Below are positions 35,984-48,485 of a DNA stretch of 64,000 nucleotides, piece by piece. Both the position numbers and the translations under genes were made by a program. Numbering within the stretch: position 1 is the first letter of the stretch; every line of letters begins with the position of its first letter. The notes under the pieces are model-generated. The model ran no database searches and had not been told where the DNA came from. It saw only the letters and a list, made by a program, of their open reading frames with translations. The DNA is from Triplophysa rosa (lineage: Eukaryota > Chordata > Actinopteri > Cypriniformes > Nemacheilidae): positions 2,727,042 through 2,791,041 of the forward strand of contig NC_079900.1 of assembly GCF_024868665.1 (NCBI RefSeq), in the 5' to 3' direction.

Positions 35984-36412
35984 AAAAACGGTTTAGTTAC
36001 AGATTTTCATTGAAATATCTTCATTTATGTTCAGCACAACAAAGAAATGTATTCAGGCTTGTAACAACGGGAGGGTGAGCACATGATGACAAATTCTCAA
36101 TTTTGCGTGAACTATTCCTTTAATTTTATTGTCATAGGGACAAAAATATGATTCAAAACACAGTTTTACTGGCCATAAATATATGGACAGTCACAGTACA
36201 TTTTCTTGCAAAGTTAATGTTGGACTAATGTTGGAATGTTTCAACACACACCACTAGAGGGCAACACAGACAGTCCAATAAAACTCTCCTGATCTGTCCT
36301 ATGACGCTCTACATCACCAGTTTACATACAGTCATGCACGCTGTTATAAGCACTGGATATGCAGACCAGATGAGCAATGAAACATTACATTTGATAGATG
36401 ATCGAATCTCAC

Positions 36413-36515
36413 CTCCTCTTGGTAACTGGTCTTGTAAGCCTTCTCCAAAGACTTGTCTATGAATGTGTGACTCAACTTGTTGATCGGCGGTTTGAAAAAG
36501 TAATCTTTCATCAGA
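36413..36515 (-). CDS. adcy9: adcy9 internal exon (KDYFFKPPIN segment)
   Basis: This 103-nt exon has acceptor CCTGCAG before 36515 and donor GAGGAG|GTGAGA after 36413. It completes a Ser codon (AG|T) and ends in phase 0. It encodes LMKDYFFKPPINKLSHTFID followed by KSLEKAYKTSYQEE. This corresponds to the AC9 cytoplasmic linker just before TM7, with the invariant-looking MKDYFFKPPIN. Confidence 0.95.
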
Positions 36516-36927
36516 CTGCAGGGTCAAAGCACAAAAAACAACATGTTGTTGGTGATTTGGGTTTTAAAAACGCGCGTGCTGTATTATGAGCACAACGCCA
36601 CTCAGACATTTCTCTAAATATCTTCTTTTGTGTTGCACAGAAGAAAGAGTCACATACAGGTTTACAAACACAGGAGGGTGAATAAATGATGACAGAATTT
36701 GTTATTCTTGGTTGAACTATCACTAGATATGATTAGGTTAGTGAATAAAAGAAGTTGAAGTGAATTCACCCATGGTACAGTACATTACATCAGTGCATCA
36801 CGCGCCCCGGTGGGAACAGAACAACCTCCGCTGGCAGACGTTAAACAATAACATTCCATCTTATCTGACATTTCCGTCCCAGCGGGCCTCGTCCCCACAC
36901 GGCCTCAAAACTGCAGCGCTTTCTAAC

Positions 36928-37157
36928 CTGTCCTCCTTTATCACGTCCACAAAGTGAGCGTCGCTCCTCTCGCGGAAGTTTTTGGAGCGCAGCGGGATGA
37001 GGGCAGAATGATCCATCGTCCCCATGCCGCTGACGCCGCCACCCCACTTCTTCTCCTGCAGCATCTCGCACAGAGACGTCTGACTGTGGGCCACGGGCTG
37101 CTCCAGGTGAGAACTTAACAAGCCATTGAGAGTCTTCGGATTCTTGCCAGAAGGTCC
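36928..37157 (-). CDS. adcy9: adcy9 internal exon (C1b linker, AHFVDVIKED)
   Basis: This 230-nt exon has acceptor AATCTTCAG before 37157 and donor GACAG|GTTAGA after 36928. It starts in phase 0 and ends in phase 2. It encodes GPSGKNPKTLNGLLSSHLEQ, then HSQTSLCEMLQEKKWGGGVS and the conserved stretch DAHFVDVIKED. The segment SQTSLCE-LQEK and the C-terminal stretch match AC9. This is a cytoplasmic regulatory linker between the C1 domain and the second membrane cluster. Confidence 0.95.
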
Positions 37158-37348
37158 CTGAAGATTCAGAAGGGAAAAATTAACAAGGAACGGATTTCAG
37201 CATAAAAAGTTATTATTGCATTCATTTATTTACATAGTTATGTAATCAACAGCACGTTAAATGGTGTTAATCTTACAAGAAAGGCTAGATTATACTAAAT
37301 GCTACTTAATAAAAAAATTCATTTCTAAATAAATATATATACACTGTA

Positions 37349-38918
37349 CACTGCGTTCCAAATTATTATGCAAATGATATCTTTCTCTGGTTTTCCTAAT
37401 TTGTCGATGCAAATGACAGTCAGTATAATTTTCAAGTAATCAACAGTTAGGGTACATTTGGAATTTTATTGAACAAACCTCCAACTGACAACAGTATTTA
37501 TTTAAAAAATGAAAAACTCAAAATGCACTGTTCCAAATTATTATGCACAACAGAGTTTGAAAACATTTCATAGGTTGTAAAAAACTGAAAATGGTCATTT
37601 GTTGAATTTGCAGCATTAGGAGGTCATATTTACTGAAATCAAAAGCTATTTCAATCAAAAACATCCTAACAGGGCAAGTTACATGTTAACATAGGACCCC
37701 TTCTTTGATATCACCTTCACAATTCTTGCATCCATTGAACTTGTGAGTTTTTGGATAGTTTCTGATTGAATTTCTTTGCAGGATGTCAGAATAGCCTCCC
37801 AGAGCTGCTGTTTTGATGCTAACTGCCTCCCACCATCATAGATCTTTCGCTTGAGGATGCTCCAAAGGTTCTCAATAGGGTTGAGGTCAGGGGAGGATGG
37901 TGGCCACACCATGAGTTTCTCTCCTTTTATGCCCATAGCAGCCAATGACACAGAGGTATTCTTTGCAGCATGAGATGGTGCATTGTCATGCATGAAGATG
38001 ATTTTGCTACGGAAGGCATGGTTCTTCTTTTTGTACCATGGAAGAAAGTGCTCAGTCAGAAACTCTACATACCTTGCAGAGTTCATTTTCACACCTTCAG
38101 GGACCCTAAAGGGGCCCACCAGCTGTCTCCCCATGATTCCAGCCCAAAACATGACTCCGCCACCTCCTTGCTGACGTCGCAGCCTTGTTGGGACATGGTG
38201 GCCATCCACCAACCATCCACTACTCCATCCATCTGGACCATCCAGGGTTGCACGGCACTCATCAGTAAACAAGACTGTTTGAAAATTAGTCTTCATGTAT
38301 GTGTGGGCCCACTGCAACCGTTTCTGCTTGTGAGCATTGGTTAGGGGTGGCCGAATAGTAGGTTTATGCACAACTGCAAGCATCTGGAGGATCCTACACC
38401 TTGAGGTTTTCGGGACTCCCGAGGCACCAGCAGCTTCAAATACCTGTTTGCTGCTTTGCAATGGCATTTTTGCAGCTGCTCTCTTAATCCGATGAATTTG
38501 TCTGGAAGAAACCTTCCTCATTCTGCCTTTATCTGCACGAACCCTTCTGTGCTCTGAATCAGCCACAAATGTCTTCACAGTACGATGATCTCGCTTAAGT
38601 TTTCGTGAAATATCTAATGTTTTCATACCTTGTCCAAGACATTGCACTATTTGACGCTTTTCGGCAGCAGACAGATCCTTTTTCTTTCCCATATTGCTTG
38701 AAACCTGTGGCCTGCTTAATAATGTGGAACGTCCTTCTTAAGTAGTTTTCCTTTAATTGGGCTCACCTGGCAAACTACTTATCACAGGTGTCTGAGATTG
38801 ATTTCAGTGATCCAAAGAGCACTGAGACACAATACCATCCATAAGTTTAATTGAACAATATAAAATTAAATGTTTACGACACTTAAATCCAATTTGCATA
38901 ATAATTTGGAACGCAGTG
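37349..38918 (-). mobile_element. Complete Tc1/mariner element with DD37E transposase
   Basis: The 1570-bp element is bounded by TA (37347-37348 and 38919-38920). Its terminal inverted repeats are identical over 27 bp, beginning CACTGCGTTCCAAATTATTA. Related inner repeats occur about 178 bp inside each end (37526-37547 on the left; 38713-38731 inverted on the right, two mismatches over 19 bases), an IR/DR arrangement. It contains one unbroken transposase gene on the minus strand. It sits in an adcy9 intron, antisense to nothing and co-oriented with adcy9. Confidence 0.95.
37679..38692 (-). CDS. Tc1/mariner transposase, DD37E, intact (337 aa)
   Basis: This cut-and-paste transposase has an unbroken frame from the ATG at 38692. 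The N-terminal helix-turn-helix runs from SAAEKRQIVQCLGQGMKTLD, and the second HTH/basic region follows (SSRQIHRIKRAAAK). The catalytic domain has Asp144 in VLFTDECRATLDG, a glycine box QQGGGGVMFWAG, Asp236 in IIFMHDNAPSHAAKN and Glu274 in [13 protein letters not shown] count 37 residues between the second Asp and the Glu, compared with 34 in Tc1/Sleeping Beauty; this is the DD37E group that, as far as I recall, includes the TRT elements. Length is normal for the superfamily. All features expected for activity are present, but activity is not shown. Confidence 0.95.
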   Translation of the reverse strand: MGKKKDLSAAEKRQIVQCLGQGMKTLDISRKLKRDHRTVKTFVADSEHRRVRADKGRMRKVSSRQIHRIKRAAAKMPLQSSKQVFEAAGASGVPKTSRCRILQMLAVVHKPTIRPPLTNAHKQKRLQWAHTYMKTNFQTVLFTDECRATLDGPDGWSSGWLVDGHHVPTRLRRQQGGGGVMFWAGIMGRQLVGPFRVPEGVKMNSARYVEFLTEHFLPWYKKKNHAFRSKIIFMHDNAPSHAAKNTSVSLAAMGIKGEKLMVWPPSSPDLNPIENLWSILKRKIYDGGRQLASKQQLWEAILTSCKEIQSETIQKLTSSMDARIVKVISKKGSYVNM

Positions 38919-39092
38919 TATAACAGATATAGTATTTATAATATTGATAATTTTCTATAAAAACATACAAATATACTTATATAAAGTACTATTAAAGGTT
39001 ATAGGGTCACTTGTGTGACACTTGTGTGACAAAACTAACATGAACAAAATAAAATATATTTTATATAATATATTATATTTATACAATAGGCC

Positions 39093-39116
39093 TATATTAT
39101 ATATATATATACACAA

Positions 39117-39150
<34 letters not shown>
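39093..39150. repeat. (AT)n microsatellite
   Basis: Alternating TA runs, interrupted once by ACACAAG, lie in the adcy9 intron between exons 37157 and 39777. Confidence 0.9.
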
Positions 39151-39154
<4 letters not shown>

Positions 39155-39431
39155 TTTACATATATAATATAGATTTTTGAAAAAAATGATGCGTGCGTGC
39201 GTGCGTGTTAGAGTAGTTGTTACACTATACTATGTATGTAATGTAATATATAGGCTAAAGAAAATAAAACTCATTTTTAGGATCATTCAATATATTTTCA
39301 TCGTGGCATTATTTTCAAGACAACTCAATGTCATACCTGCAGTATGCACTATATATATTGTAATACATCATGTGCATAATTCATAATTCTGTACCAAATA
39401 CAACAAAACACTCCTGACTTTACACTTTTAT

Positions 39432-39668
39432 GCCCGGTTTCACAGACAAGGCTTAAGACAAGTCCCAGACTAAAAGGAATGTTTGAGCTGTCTTAACTGA
39501 AAATAACTTTCATGACATAGGTTAAAATATGTCAGTGCCATTGTTTCGTCTCAAGATGCAAACCAGTAATGTTTTTTTCTAAGGCATTTTTATAAAAGTG
39601 CCTTAAATCTGCTAATTTAACTAAGGTCTAGTCCTGGCTTAAGCTAAGCCTCGTCCATGAAACCGGGC
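39432..39668. mobile_element. MITE with GCCCGGTTTCA ends
   Basis: The left GCCCGGTTTCACAGACAAGG and the right end (reversed GGCCCGGTTTCATGGACGAG) are inverted repeats, followed inward by GGCTTAAG and CTTAAGCT. The element is about 237 bp, with no coding capacity. It lies 110 bp downstream of adcy9 exon 39777-39869 in the gene's orientation. Confidence 0.75.
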
Positions 39669-39776
39669 CTAAATGTCACCTACGAAGCAGAAGTAATAAT
39701 GTGACTTATTAGTTGATCAGAATGCACTTTTTAAATGATTCATTCTGTTCATTTTATTCAGATCTAATTGACGCAC

Positions 39777-39869
39777 CTTGCTGTTGATGGATTTATGATC
39801 GGAATCTGTGCAGTTGTCAAGAAGCATCCCATCTTCTGAAGCCAACCCGCTACATGAGGGACAGGCGGA
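39777..39869 (-). CDS. adcy9: adcy9 internal exon (CPSC motif, C1b)
   Basis: This 93-nt exon (31 codons, phase 0 at both ends) has acceptor TCCCATCAG before 39869 and donor AAG|GTGCGT after 39777. It encodes SACPSCSGLASEDGMLLDNC followed by TDSDHKSINSK. The C-P-S-C motif and the D-H-K-S-x-x-S-K end align with the AC9 C1b linker. Conservation is otherwise weak, as expected for this regulatory segment, so the call leans on position, phase and the CPSC motif. Confidence 0.85.
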
Positions 39870-40593
39870 CTGATGGGACAAAAAGCACGATCAGAATTAC
39901 AACAGAGCACACAGAGAGCAAAGAGTTGTGTTACCTGTAGAACACAAAAGAATTGTTGAAAAAACATTGTTGCCTAAAATCTTTAAGAATCAAATTGGCT
40001 ATTCAACTTATTTCCAAGTATTTCAACCAATTAAAATGATAGTATAGTGACATTTTTTATTGCCATTTAACACCCGTAAACTGAAGCGTGAGGATGTAAT
40101 TTATCATGTGAATATTCAAAGGATTAAACGGATGCGAATAATGACATCAGTCTGCGTTTCTCTCTACACTGTCACCACGTGCTTCGCCCGTCTCCCTTCT
40201 CGTATTTACCCCCATTGTTTGCAACCCAAGGTCCCATCAGTATTAAGTGCAATGATGAGAGCATTGTTCACAAGGGCTGCTGGGTAATGTGGCGTCCCCT
40301 GAAAGGTTGCTTGGATGAACGTGTGTTGGGTTTGATTGATCGATCAATGTAAGGAGAGTGGGATGCGTCACGCACAGGTCCATTATAACCTGACCGATCT
40401 ACCACCGGTGTTTCTCTGGCCGTGCGCCTTTATTGACGAATGCATTACAGCAATATTTGATGTGATGCATCAGCTCTCTTCAGCAGTGAATGGATGAATG
40501 CATAAACTTAAAGCATACAACATCAACCTGAACTATACTGATACGTTACGATATTAAATCATTTGGTTATTGTAAATATTTGAAAACCTTTAC

Positions 40594-40751
40594 TCTGTCT
40601 GGTGTGAGAGCGCAGGCCGATGACGTCAGGTCAGGAGCGTGAGCGCAGGACGCAGCGCTGATGGATTTTCGGAGCTCTGTTCCCGTCAGACCGGACTGAG
40701 AGCAGTGGGGATTCTTCACTTTCCTCCCGGAGATCAGATACGTCTTAAGAC
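40594..40751 (-). CDS. adcy9: adcy9 internal exon (end of C1, LKTYLISG)
   Basis: The acceptor TTCTCTCCAG precedes 40751, and the exon enters after the first codon base (G|GT). It encodes GLKTYLISGRKVKNPHCSQS and ends ...TPDR, followed by donor AGA|GTAAAG. This 158-nt reading keeps phase with 39869. A second in-frame donor six bases downstream (AAG|GTTTTC, exon end 40588) would add Val-Lys. GLKTYLISG is the hallmark end of the AC9 C1a domain. The coding sequence further upstream (membrane cluster 1 and C1a) is not in the window. An 11-unit UG-type tract lies directly upstream of the acceptor. Confidence 0.93.
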
Positions 40752-40760
40752 CTGGAGAGA

Positions 40761-40783
40761 ACACACAAACACACACACACACC
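40761..40783 (-). repeat. adcy9: (UG)n tract at the 3' splice site of adcy9 exon 40751
   Basis: Plus-strand ACACACAAACACACACACAC reads as GTGTGT... in the transcript, ending 9 bases before the acceptor AG. UG repeats beside a 3' splice site are known binding sites for TDP-43 and CELF proteins; an effect here is inference. Confidence 0.85.
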
Positions 40784-40896
40784 ATCAAGTCCCAGCAGTG
40801 TTTGTCTGTATCAGTTTGGTTCATTGTGCATTGACCCGTGTTGACAACCATCAAATGGATTCATCAATCATCTCACACATGGAGTGTGAAGAGAGA

Positions 40897-41040
<144 letters not shown>

Positions 41041-41940
41041 CAGGTGCAAATGATAGGATTTTTCACCCGTTTTCGTGCAGATCAAATGTGCAGATGATGC
41101 TTTTATTGAATTGAACTCAACCCTCCGAAAAAACTCACATTCAGCAAAAGAACCGATGGAAGATGTACACAAGGGTAAATATTCTTGCATCCATAATACC
41201 AAAATGTGGGACATACATATGGATCTAAATATATAGTGCAAAACTCTGATTCGTGTCTTTGTTCTAGCAATAAACCTGAAACATGTATCGATATTAAAAA
41301 CGTACACAAGTACAAAATATCAAAAATTACAATTTATAAAACAATACCTATTGCCAATTGACCTCGAATGATAGCTTGAGAAATTAATTTGAGCAAATGG
41401 AAACCTTTGCATAAGTCCGTCTCAGATATTTCTCCTGAGAAAAAGAGTCAGAAATGTCACAAAAGTTTCAGAAGAGATGAAAACAATGTGTCAAACCGCG
41501 CTCAGATTTGTCAAGTCTGCAATCAGACATTTCTCATCAGATTTACCCAAATCCAGATTATTTGACCTCTACCATCTACGGTCATTTGACACCTCCATAT
41601 ATTTGAACGATCATCTGAGACATTGATATATCAATAAAACACACAACATCTGAGCCATAAACATGTTCCTCTGGGAAGAGTAAACAAGAAAAATGGATTG
41701 TGAAAGGTGGAGTGTTTTATAGCCACAATAAGACAGCTAAAAGAGTCCTGTTTCACCCAAACACTGTCAGGTTTTTGTAGATCGTGGAGGCTGACAGCGG
41801 AGGAACTAATAACGTCAGGCCCAGTGTCAACGTTTGGAGCGAGCACATGTGTTCCTGTCTTCACGCACATAATTCACCTGTCACCGCTGGAGAGAGATAC
41901 GCTAGCTGATGTGGAAATCAGGAAGACAAGCACCTGGAAT

Positions 41941-42567
41941 AAAAAACAGCAGATCAAACACTGTTTTTATTGGTAATGTTTGGTTTGAACTTGGCGAAGT
42001 ATACGTAAAGGTGGACAGAGCTAATTCACAGGTGTGCGTTTCCTAAAAACCACTGTACCGCTCCATACTGCGTCACGCTCTTTTGAAGACACAGAACTCG
42101 TTTTGTCCAGTTCGCCGGAGTTACGACCTTGAGACAACATTCGTTAGATAATAAAAACAAGACGGGACACGTTTTCCAGTTTACACATTTACCTAAAGCC
42201 ATTAACATATTAGGACTGTAAGATTTTTGTAAACGCAAAATTGAATAAAGAGATTTCTCAGTCAAAGCACAGCATGAATGTAGACATGCATGAAAGTTTT
42301 TTGTACTAAAGCCTAAATCTTGGCTTGATGCTTGTTTTCTTTTGCGATGTGCCAGGACGCATGTCTGTTATATGTTCACACATCAATCATCCACTGACAG
42401 CCACTGTCAAACGCTTTATTCTGATTGGTTGACAGACAGTGTAAAATGTGCAATTTGATTTTTAGGAAACGCACACCTGTGAATTAGCTCTGTCCACCTT
42501 TACATACACTTCGCCATGTTCAAACCAAACATTACCAATAAAAACAGTGTTTGATCTGCTGTTTTTA
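41941..42567. repeat. Foldback repeat with about 110-bp arms
   Basis: The left arm (41941-42050) starts AAAAAACAGCAGATCAAACA and ends GTGCGTTTCCTAAAAA; the right arm (42459-42567) is its reverse complement with only a few mismatches. The loop is about 408 bp, with no coding frame of note. Flanks are AAT on each side. It is probably a non-autonomous DNA element of unknown family. Confidence 0.85.
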
Positions 42568-45500
42568 ATGTGAAAATGTATAATTAATGGAAATGTGTGG
42601 GTAGAATGTATTTAAAATATATACAAGTAAATACATGAAGGATTGCCAAAATATATAAATAAATCTATTGAATAGAATGAATAAAATAGCTAAACAGAAA
42701 AACAGAAATAGAAAAATAGAATGAAGAAACAAACACTGTCAATTCGTTTAATTAATTTTAGATTCATGCTGTTATGAAAATAGAACAAATAAGTAAATAA
42801 TTTACTAACTTATAATTTACTTGTCAATAAATGATGTGCATTATTTTTCTAAATGTATAATGAATGACCATGTGACGTATGTCAGTATGCAATGTCTTAA
42901 AGGTACAGTACAGCACTACAGTCTATTTTCAACAGATCCACATGAAATTTTGATATAAGGTGTTGTTACAGTGGTTTGGATTGCATTTTACCAGTATATT
43001 ACTAAACATTTACTGACGACTCAAGCGGTCACAGTAGCTCACTCAACACTCCTTCAATCTCATTACTTTTTTTGTATCCGGACGCTATTTTTAGAAAAGG
43101 TCATAGGAAAGAAAAACAGTAAGGTTTGCTAATGCACTTACTTCTCACTAAAACGCTCACTGTACGCAGCATATCTACCTTCAGTGTCTCACAGGGAATA
43201 AATGTTGAAGACACTGTGAAGACACATTCAGGTGCATGAATGAATGACAAGGTCAATGCTGTCGTCATGACAACACGCTAAAAAACAGATGATTCAAGGG
43301 CTTTTAACAGAGTATACATGACAGAATGTCGGAATGTCTGAATCGGATGTCTGATTGTTTATCAAAGAGTCTCGTCATGAGTGTTGAGGACATTTCCTGC
43401 CCTGCCCACAACACCACCACCACAACAACAGACGGACTCGCACGACAGACAGACGTTATTATTTTGGCAAGCCCTGCATTTCTTCTCTTTGTTCCGCAGA
43501 ATGCCATTAAAATCTATAGTTACAGCATTCTCTGAGGAAACTTTAGTTTGTGGTTAAGATGCTGTAGGAGCCGAACACAAAGTCCTAAAGATGCTGATGT
43601 CATGACTATATGCTGTCATCTTAAAGACAACGACAAAAACATATTCATCAAGAAATAAAGTGTTAATAATCCTCTGTGATGTCAACTAGTAAATTGTAGT
43701 CTCGCAATCTGCTGGCAAAGTAACATGTTTTACAGGAACACTTCTAAAGTTTCTGAAGAAATAATCTGCCTGATTTCTTTCTCTCGAATTCAAACTTTAA
43801 GTTGGTTTAAGCATTTCTCGTAACAAATCGTATCCGTCACATTTAAATGCACACGCATTTGATTTTCAAAGTAATGCCAGAGGGCATTTTGAAGAATGAT
43901 TCATTTGAGTAATGCACGTAGAGTAGGTCATACGAGTTTGAGTTTAACCTTTGCAGTTGCTGGTCACTTTGTAAAAAAATACTTTTACAACTATTGAATG
44001 CTTTTCCTACAAATAAAACCAAAACATTGTATTTCGGTTCTCTGCAAAAAATCCTGTACAAAAACATACTGGCAGCTGAGACGCCAGAAATATAACGTAA
44101 AACAAATTTAAAAATCCCTGTAAAGTTACATGTTTTTTTTGTAATTTGCAGTCTTCGGTAATTTGGCGGGTTTTGGTTTTTCAAAATACGTGAAAAATAT
44201 GTACAAAAAAAAAAACAATAAAATTCCATAAATTACAGCTTTTTCCATTTACATGAAACATCTCTGTCAAATTAAAATTTTCCATGGTAACCACAAACCA
44301 TTGTTGCTACAATTACCATAGTTTTACCATGTTATTTGTAGTAAAATAATAATTCATCTGCCAAAAACATATTTACCGGACTTGCCATACTATAATAATG
44401 TTCACCAGGGACACACTTCAGATTATCTGCGTTTGGGTAGGAACTCACACAGATTTGAAAAAACAGGGCTAATAAATGATACATTTGATTTTGTCAGTAC
44501 TGTGGAAATTGTCTTTTGAAATGAAAGACATTGTGTAGTCTGCCGTCTCCACTGATTCGGTGTTTTACTCATCTAGTAAAAACGGGGAATATTCTCTGTC
44601 TGAACACACGGCTCAGAATGAATAAGCAAATGTTTCTGGATCTCATCCCGCTATCAACGCCTGCTGTCGCCGGTCATCTTTCATCATTAAACGCCACTGT
44701 TTCATGATTCACGCTTTCAATAACACACTTTTTGCCTGGGTTTGCAGGAACAAATGAAAGCTCGGGTGAAGGACACAAAGGACGTTTCAAACACACAAAA
44801 TGGTCTTTGAAATGTGCATACACAATTCTTCATGTACATGGTTTACAAAATATGAACCTAGCATATGTGCGCATGCACGCCACACTTAAGGATGAAATCT
44901 GCAAAGTTTTACACATGACGCCCAGTGTTCCCACAGCTTAAAGTATCTACTCTTCACGACCCCATCGATAACACAACCCCCCCAGACTACATCAGAAAAA
45001 CACAAGAGAGATAAAATAATTGTGTTCCATAGTGTTTCGCACGGACTTTTAAGCAGCGTTCGGCTGTCGTTCCATCAGAAGTGCTAACGCGCAAGTCAAT
45101 CGGTCCTAACGGATGTCTTCAGAACGCAGCGAGGTGCTCAATGCAACCCTGATCTGACAGACGCGCAACGGGCCGATCGATGGCATCGATTAAAACACAT
45201 GTCTCGTTCGTGCCCATCAATCACCCGTCTCTGGCCGGAAAAACAGGAAGGAAACCGTGCCAGGTATCTCGAGACGTTCTTATCTCCACAGACTGAAGCT
45301 TTCTTAAACACTATCGGTCTCAAACTTTTTCAGTTAAGGAGTGTGCACATATTTATAAAGAGCAAAATCTCACAGGTGTTTGCGTGACACACTTTTCCAT
45401 TCAGCGCACAGCTTTGTCGTACAGCACACACAAAAGTGGCACTTCAAACCAATTCTGTGTCCATCCTCTCCATCCTCACAGCACAATGAGAGACCCTGAC

Positions 45501-46453
45501 CTCACCCGCCCACAGTGCCAAACGGGTCAGTGTTGAGAGTTTCTCAATGTCAACCAAAAACCGAATCATTAGAAAACTGTATATTGCAACACTCCCCCCA
45601 CACACAACACGTGATCAGGAGGCAAGCATCTGTCCCCTCAGCGTGAATTGGGAGCACAGACCGAGAACAGATTGAGAGAGGAGCCCATCAAGCCAAAACT
45701 TGAGAGATAAACACGCCCACGTCACCTGTATGCCTTCATGCCAATTTATTCTCTGATATATAAAATACATTTACTCTGAACAGACATATTTATCAAAACC
45801 TAAACTTTCTATTACTCCCACGAATAGAATTTTAATTTAATTCAACGATTTTTAAATTCAAATTACGATGCAAGACGATCTACTGTCTTATTTTGAAGGT
45901 AATAAATATTTATTTATGCATTTGGCAGGCGCTTTATTCGTAGGTCTGATCCCTGGAAATCCAACTCATGACTTCGGTGAAAAATTGAAGGTTTTTAAGG
46001 AGTTTTTTAAGTTTATTACTTTTCTCAATTTTGCATCGTTGCAAAACAGCTGTACACAAAATTGCCAATAAGACAATAAATACATAAATTCAAACTTTAT
46101 ACTGTACACGATATTAAAAATCTTTTAATCTAAATGCTTGAAATTAATCTTAAAACAAAACATATAAAACAAAATTAAGATTAGACAAAAATATATTGTT
46201 ATGTGCCAACATAATTTCTATTATAATTGTTGTTTTTTTTATTATTATTTTTTTAATATTATTGAAACGGTGACCAAATAATGAAGAGAAAGCAGTCAAT
46301 TAGAGCCCATAATAAATAAATGAATGAATCTGGCTGATAAAATGACAAGAGAATGACTTCTCAAGTTCTAGGTAAAGCATGGTGACTTTGAGGATGCCAG
46401 AATATGACAGTTTTGATTTTGGATGCTTCTAGTCTCAACACATACCACATTAC

Positions 46454-46932
46454 CAGTGTTGGGTGTAACTAGTTACTAAGTAATTAGTTACTGTAATTTA
46501 ATTACTTTCCCTTGAAAAAGTAAAGTAAGGGATTACTCTTATTTTTTCTGTAATTTAATTACAGTTACTTCTGATGTAATTAAACTAAATACTTTGTGTA
46601 ATATGTGTGTGTGCAGAAGAGGAATTGACATCAAAATTCAAAGTCTAACTTCAAAATCCGTGCTTTAATGTATAATTCTCACATTTGTAATTAATAATAA
46701 TACTTTATGTAATTTTATATTATTTATTTGAGTGAATTAAAAGAGCCGTTTCATGTCTATCCTTGAATCACTTAACTAATCAAGGTTGATGTAGGATATA
46801 AAAAGTAATTAGTAATAAGTAATTAAATACTTTTTGAAGAGAGTAACTTGTACAGTAATCTAATTACATTATCGAATATGTAATTAGTAACTAGTAATTA
46901 ATTACTTTTTCAGAGTAACTTACCCAACACTG
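46454..46932. mobile_element. hAT-type MITE (CAGTGTTGGG ends), complete copy
   Basis: The ends are CAGTGTTGGGTGTAACTAGT and TTACCCAACACTG. The interior is dominated by AGTAATTA/TAATTACT motifs in both orientations. A perfect 8-bp target duplication CACATTAC lies at 46446-46453 and 46933-46940. Confidence 0.9.
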
Positions 46933-48485
46933 CACATTACCCATATATCAGTATATAAAGATATGCGCTTTGTCCTGTACATTTTCTTAATAAATGTAAG
47001 TTGCATTTGCAAAACTCCATGCCAGTGTCCTGGATGTTGCTTTGCTGTTCCCAATAAAATGGATTTTATTGCATTTGCTATACAGTTGCTATGGTGTTCT
47101 GAGTATTTACCAGGTGGCGTCACTTGGTTTAATAGACCCAGCCCTTAAAAACGAAGCCCTCTCTAGATAATCTGCGTCACAGCTTTGTTTTTTTACAAAA
47201 CAAGACGAATGAAGATAACGTAATTATGCCATTCCTTTTATTAAACTATCCTTTTAACTCAAAGAATAGCTTTTGTGCTTTTGACCTTCTCTAGTTAAGT
47301 TCCACCAGCCAAACCAGTGGAGCAAGCAGAAAATTCACACCGAGATGGTCTTTTCAGCAGGGTGGTATGACCTTATTAAACAAAGGTCTGGTTTTTAATC
47401 ATTTATATTGCCAGATGTCTCACACATGCGTTATGTTGCTCACGCTCATCACACAGCAGTTGAAACGTATGCTTATATTTGGAGACTGTGGTTCTTTACA
47501 GAGGAATGCTGGAGGATTGAAGCCCATCTGCAGATGTTATTCACTCTCACATAAGAGAAGAGAGAGATTTGAGACGGTAACGGTGAAGCAGCGGGGGGAC
47601 GGTACTCAACGCTCAGTTGGAGATCATCACAAGCACAAAGATTTCTCTCTCCGTGTGTGTGTGTGTTTCATCGGCAGCTGATAAAACCCTGAGCATCTCT
47701 CATCAATTCCCTTAAAAGCTCCTCTTTCTCAGGTGTCTTTTTGTCAACAAATGTCTCATTTGTGTCTATTTCTGTTGTTCCAAACATTTCTTAGGAAAAT
47801 ATTAGAAACCGTTGATAGTAATAGTTCACCCAAAATCTTTATTTGTCCATCCAGCTTCTTTCTTCTGCAGACCACAAAAGAAGATATTTTGAAGAATGTT
47901 GATAACCGAACAACACCGATCCCCTTTGACTTCCATTGTATAAAGACAAAATGAGTGAATAAATGATGAAAGAACTTTTATTTTTGGGTGAACTATCCTT
48001 TAAACGTGAAACAAAACTGAGACCCCGGAGCAATAATTTTTTCTATGGTTAAGAAGATTTTATTCTCTTATTTCTTTTGTTTTGTCAATAACTTCTCTTG
48101 ATATCAAACAGTGAAGTCAAGTGTTGTGTTTGCGTCCAGCCCTCCCACCATCTCTGGCTAAACATGCCATCCATTGTAGAAAACACCACCTTATTTGGAG
48201 CTGATCTCATGGCGTTTGGCATGTAGGCTGATGTTAAACAAAACGACTCACCCTTGAAATAATAAATGCGGCCGCAATAACACCTCTGTCATTACAAAAC
48301 TGATGTGCTGTCCACTGCGTATAAACTGATAAAAGTTTTCGGTTCAGTTCTGGTGATAAAGAAATCGACAGATAATCACACCACCATTGACTGCGAACAT
48401 GAGGTGCTGTCATTTCGTGTTTTCAAGATATGGCGGAAAAATAGATTAAAAATTGCTACAACAGGTCTTTCTTCTATGCGCTGAA

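Noticed and set aside
37970..38344. Open frame of 124 codons on the plus strand
   Set aside because: It is antisense to the DD37E transposase and shows no domain of its own.
47733..48033. Short frames near 47.7-48.0 kb
   Set aside because: They overlap a truncated TTAA-type MITE (ending GGGTGAACTATCC) and have no domain.
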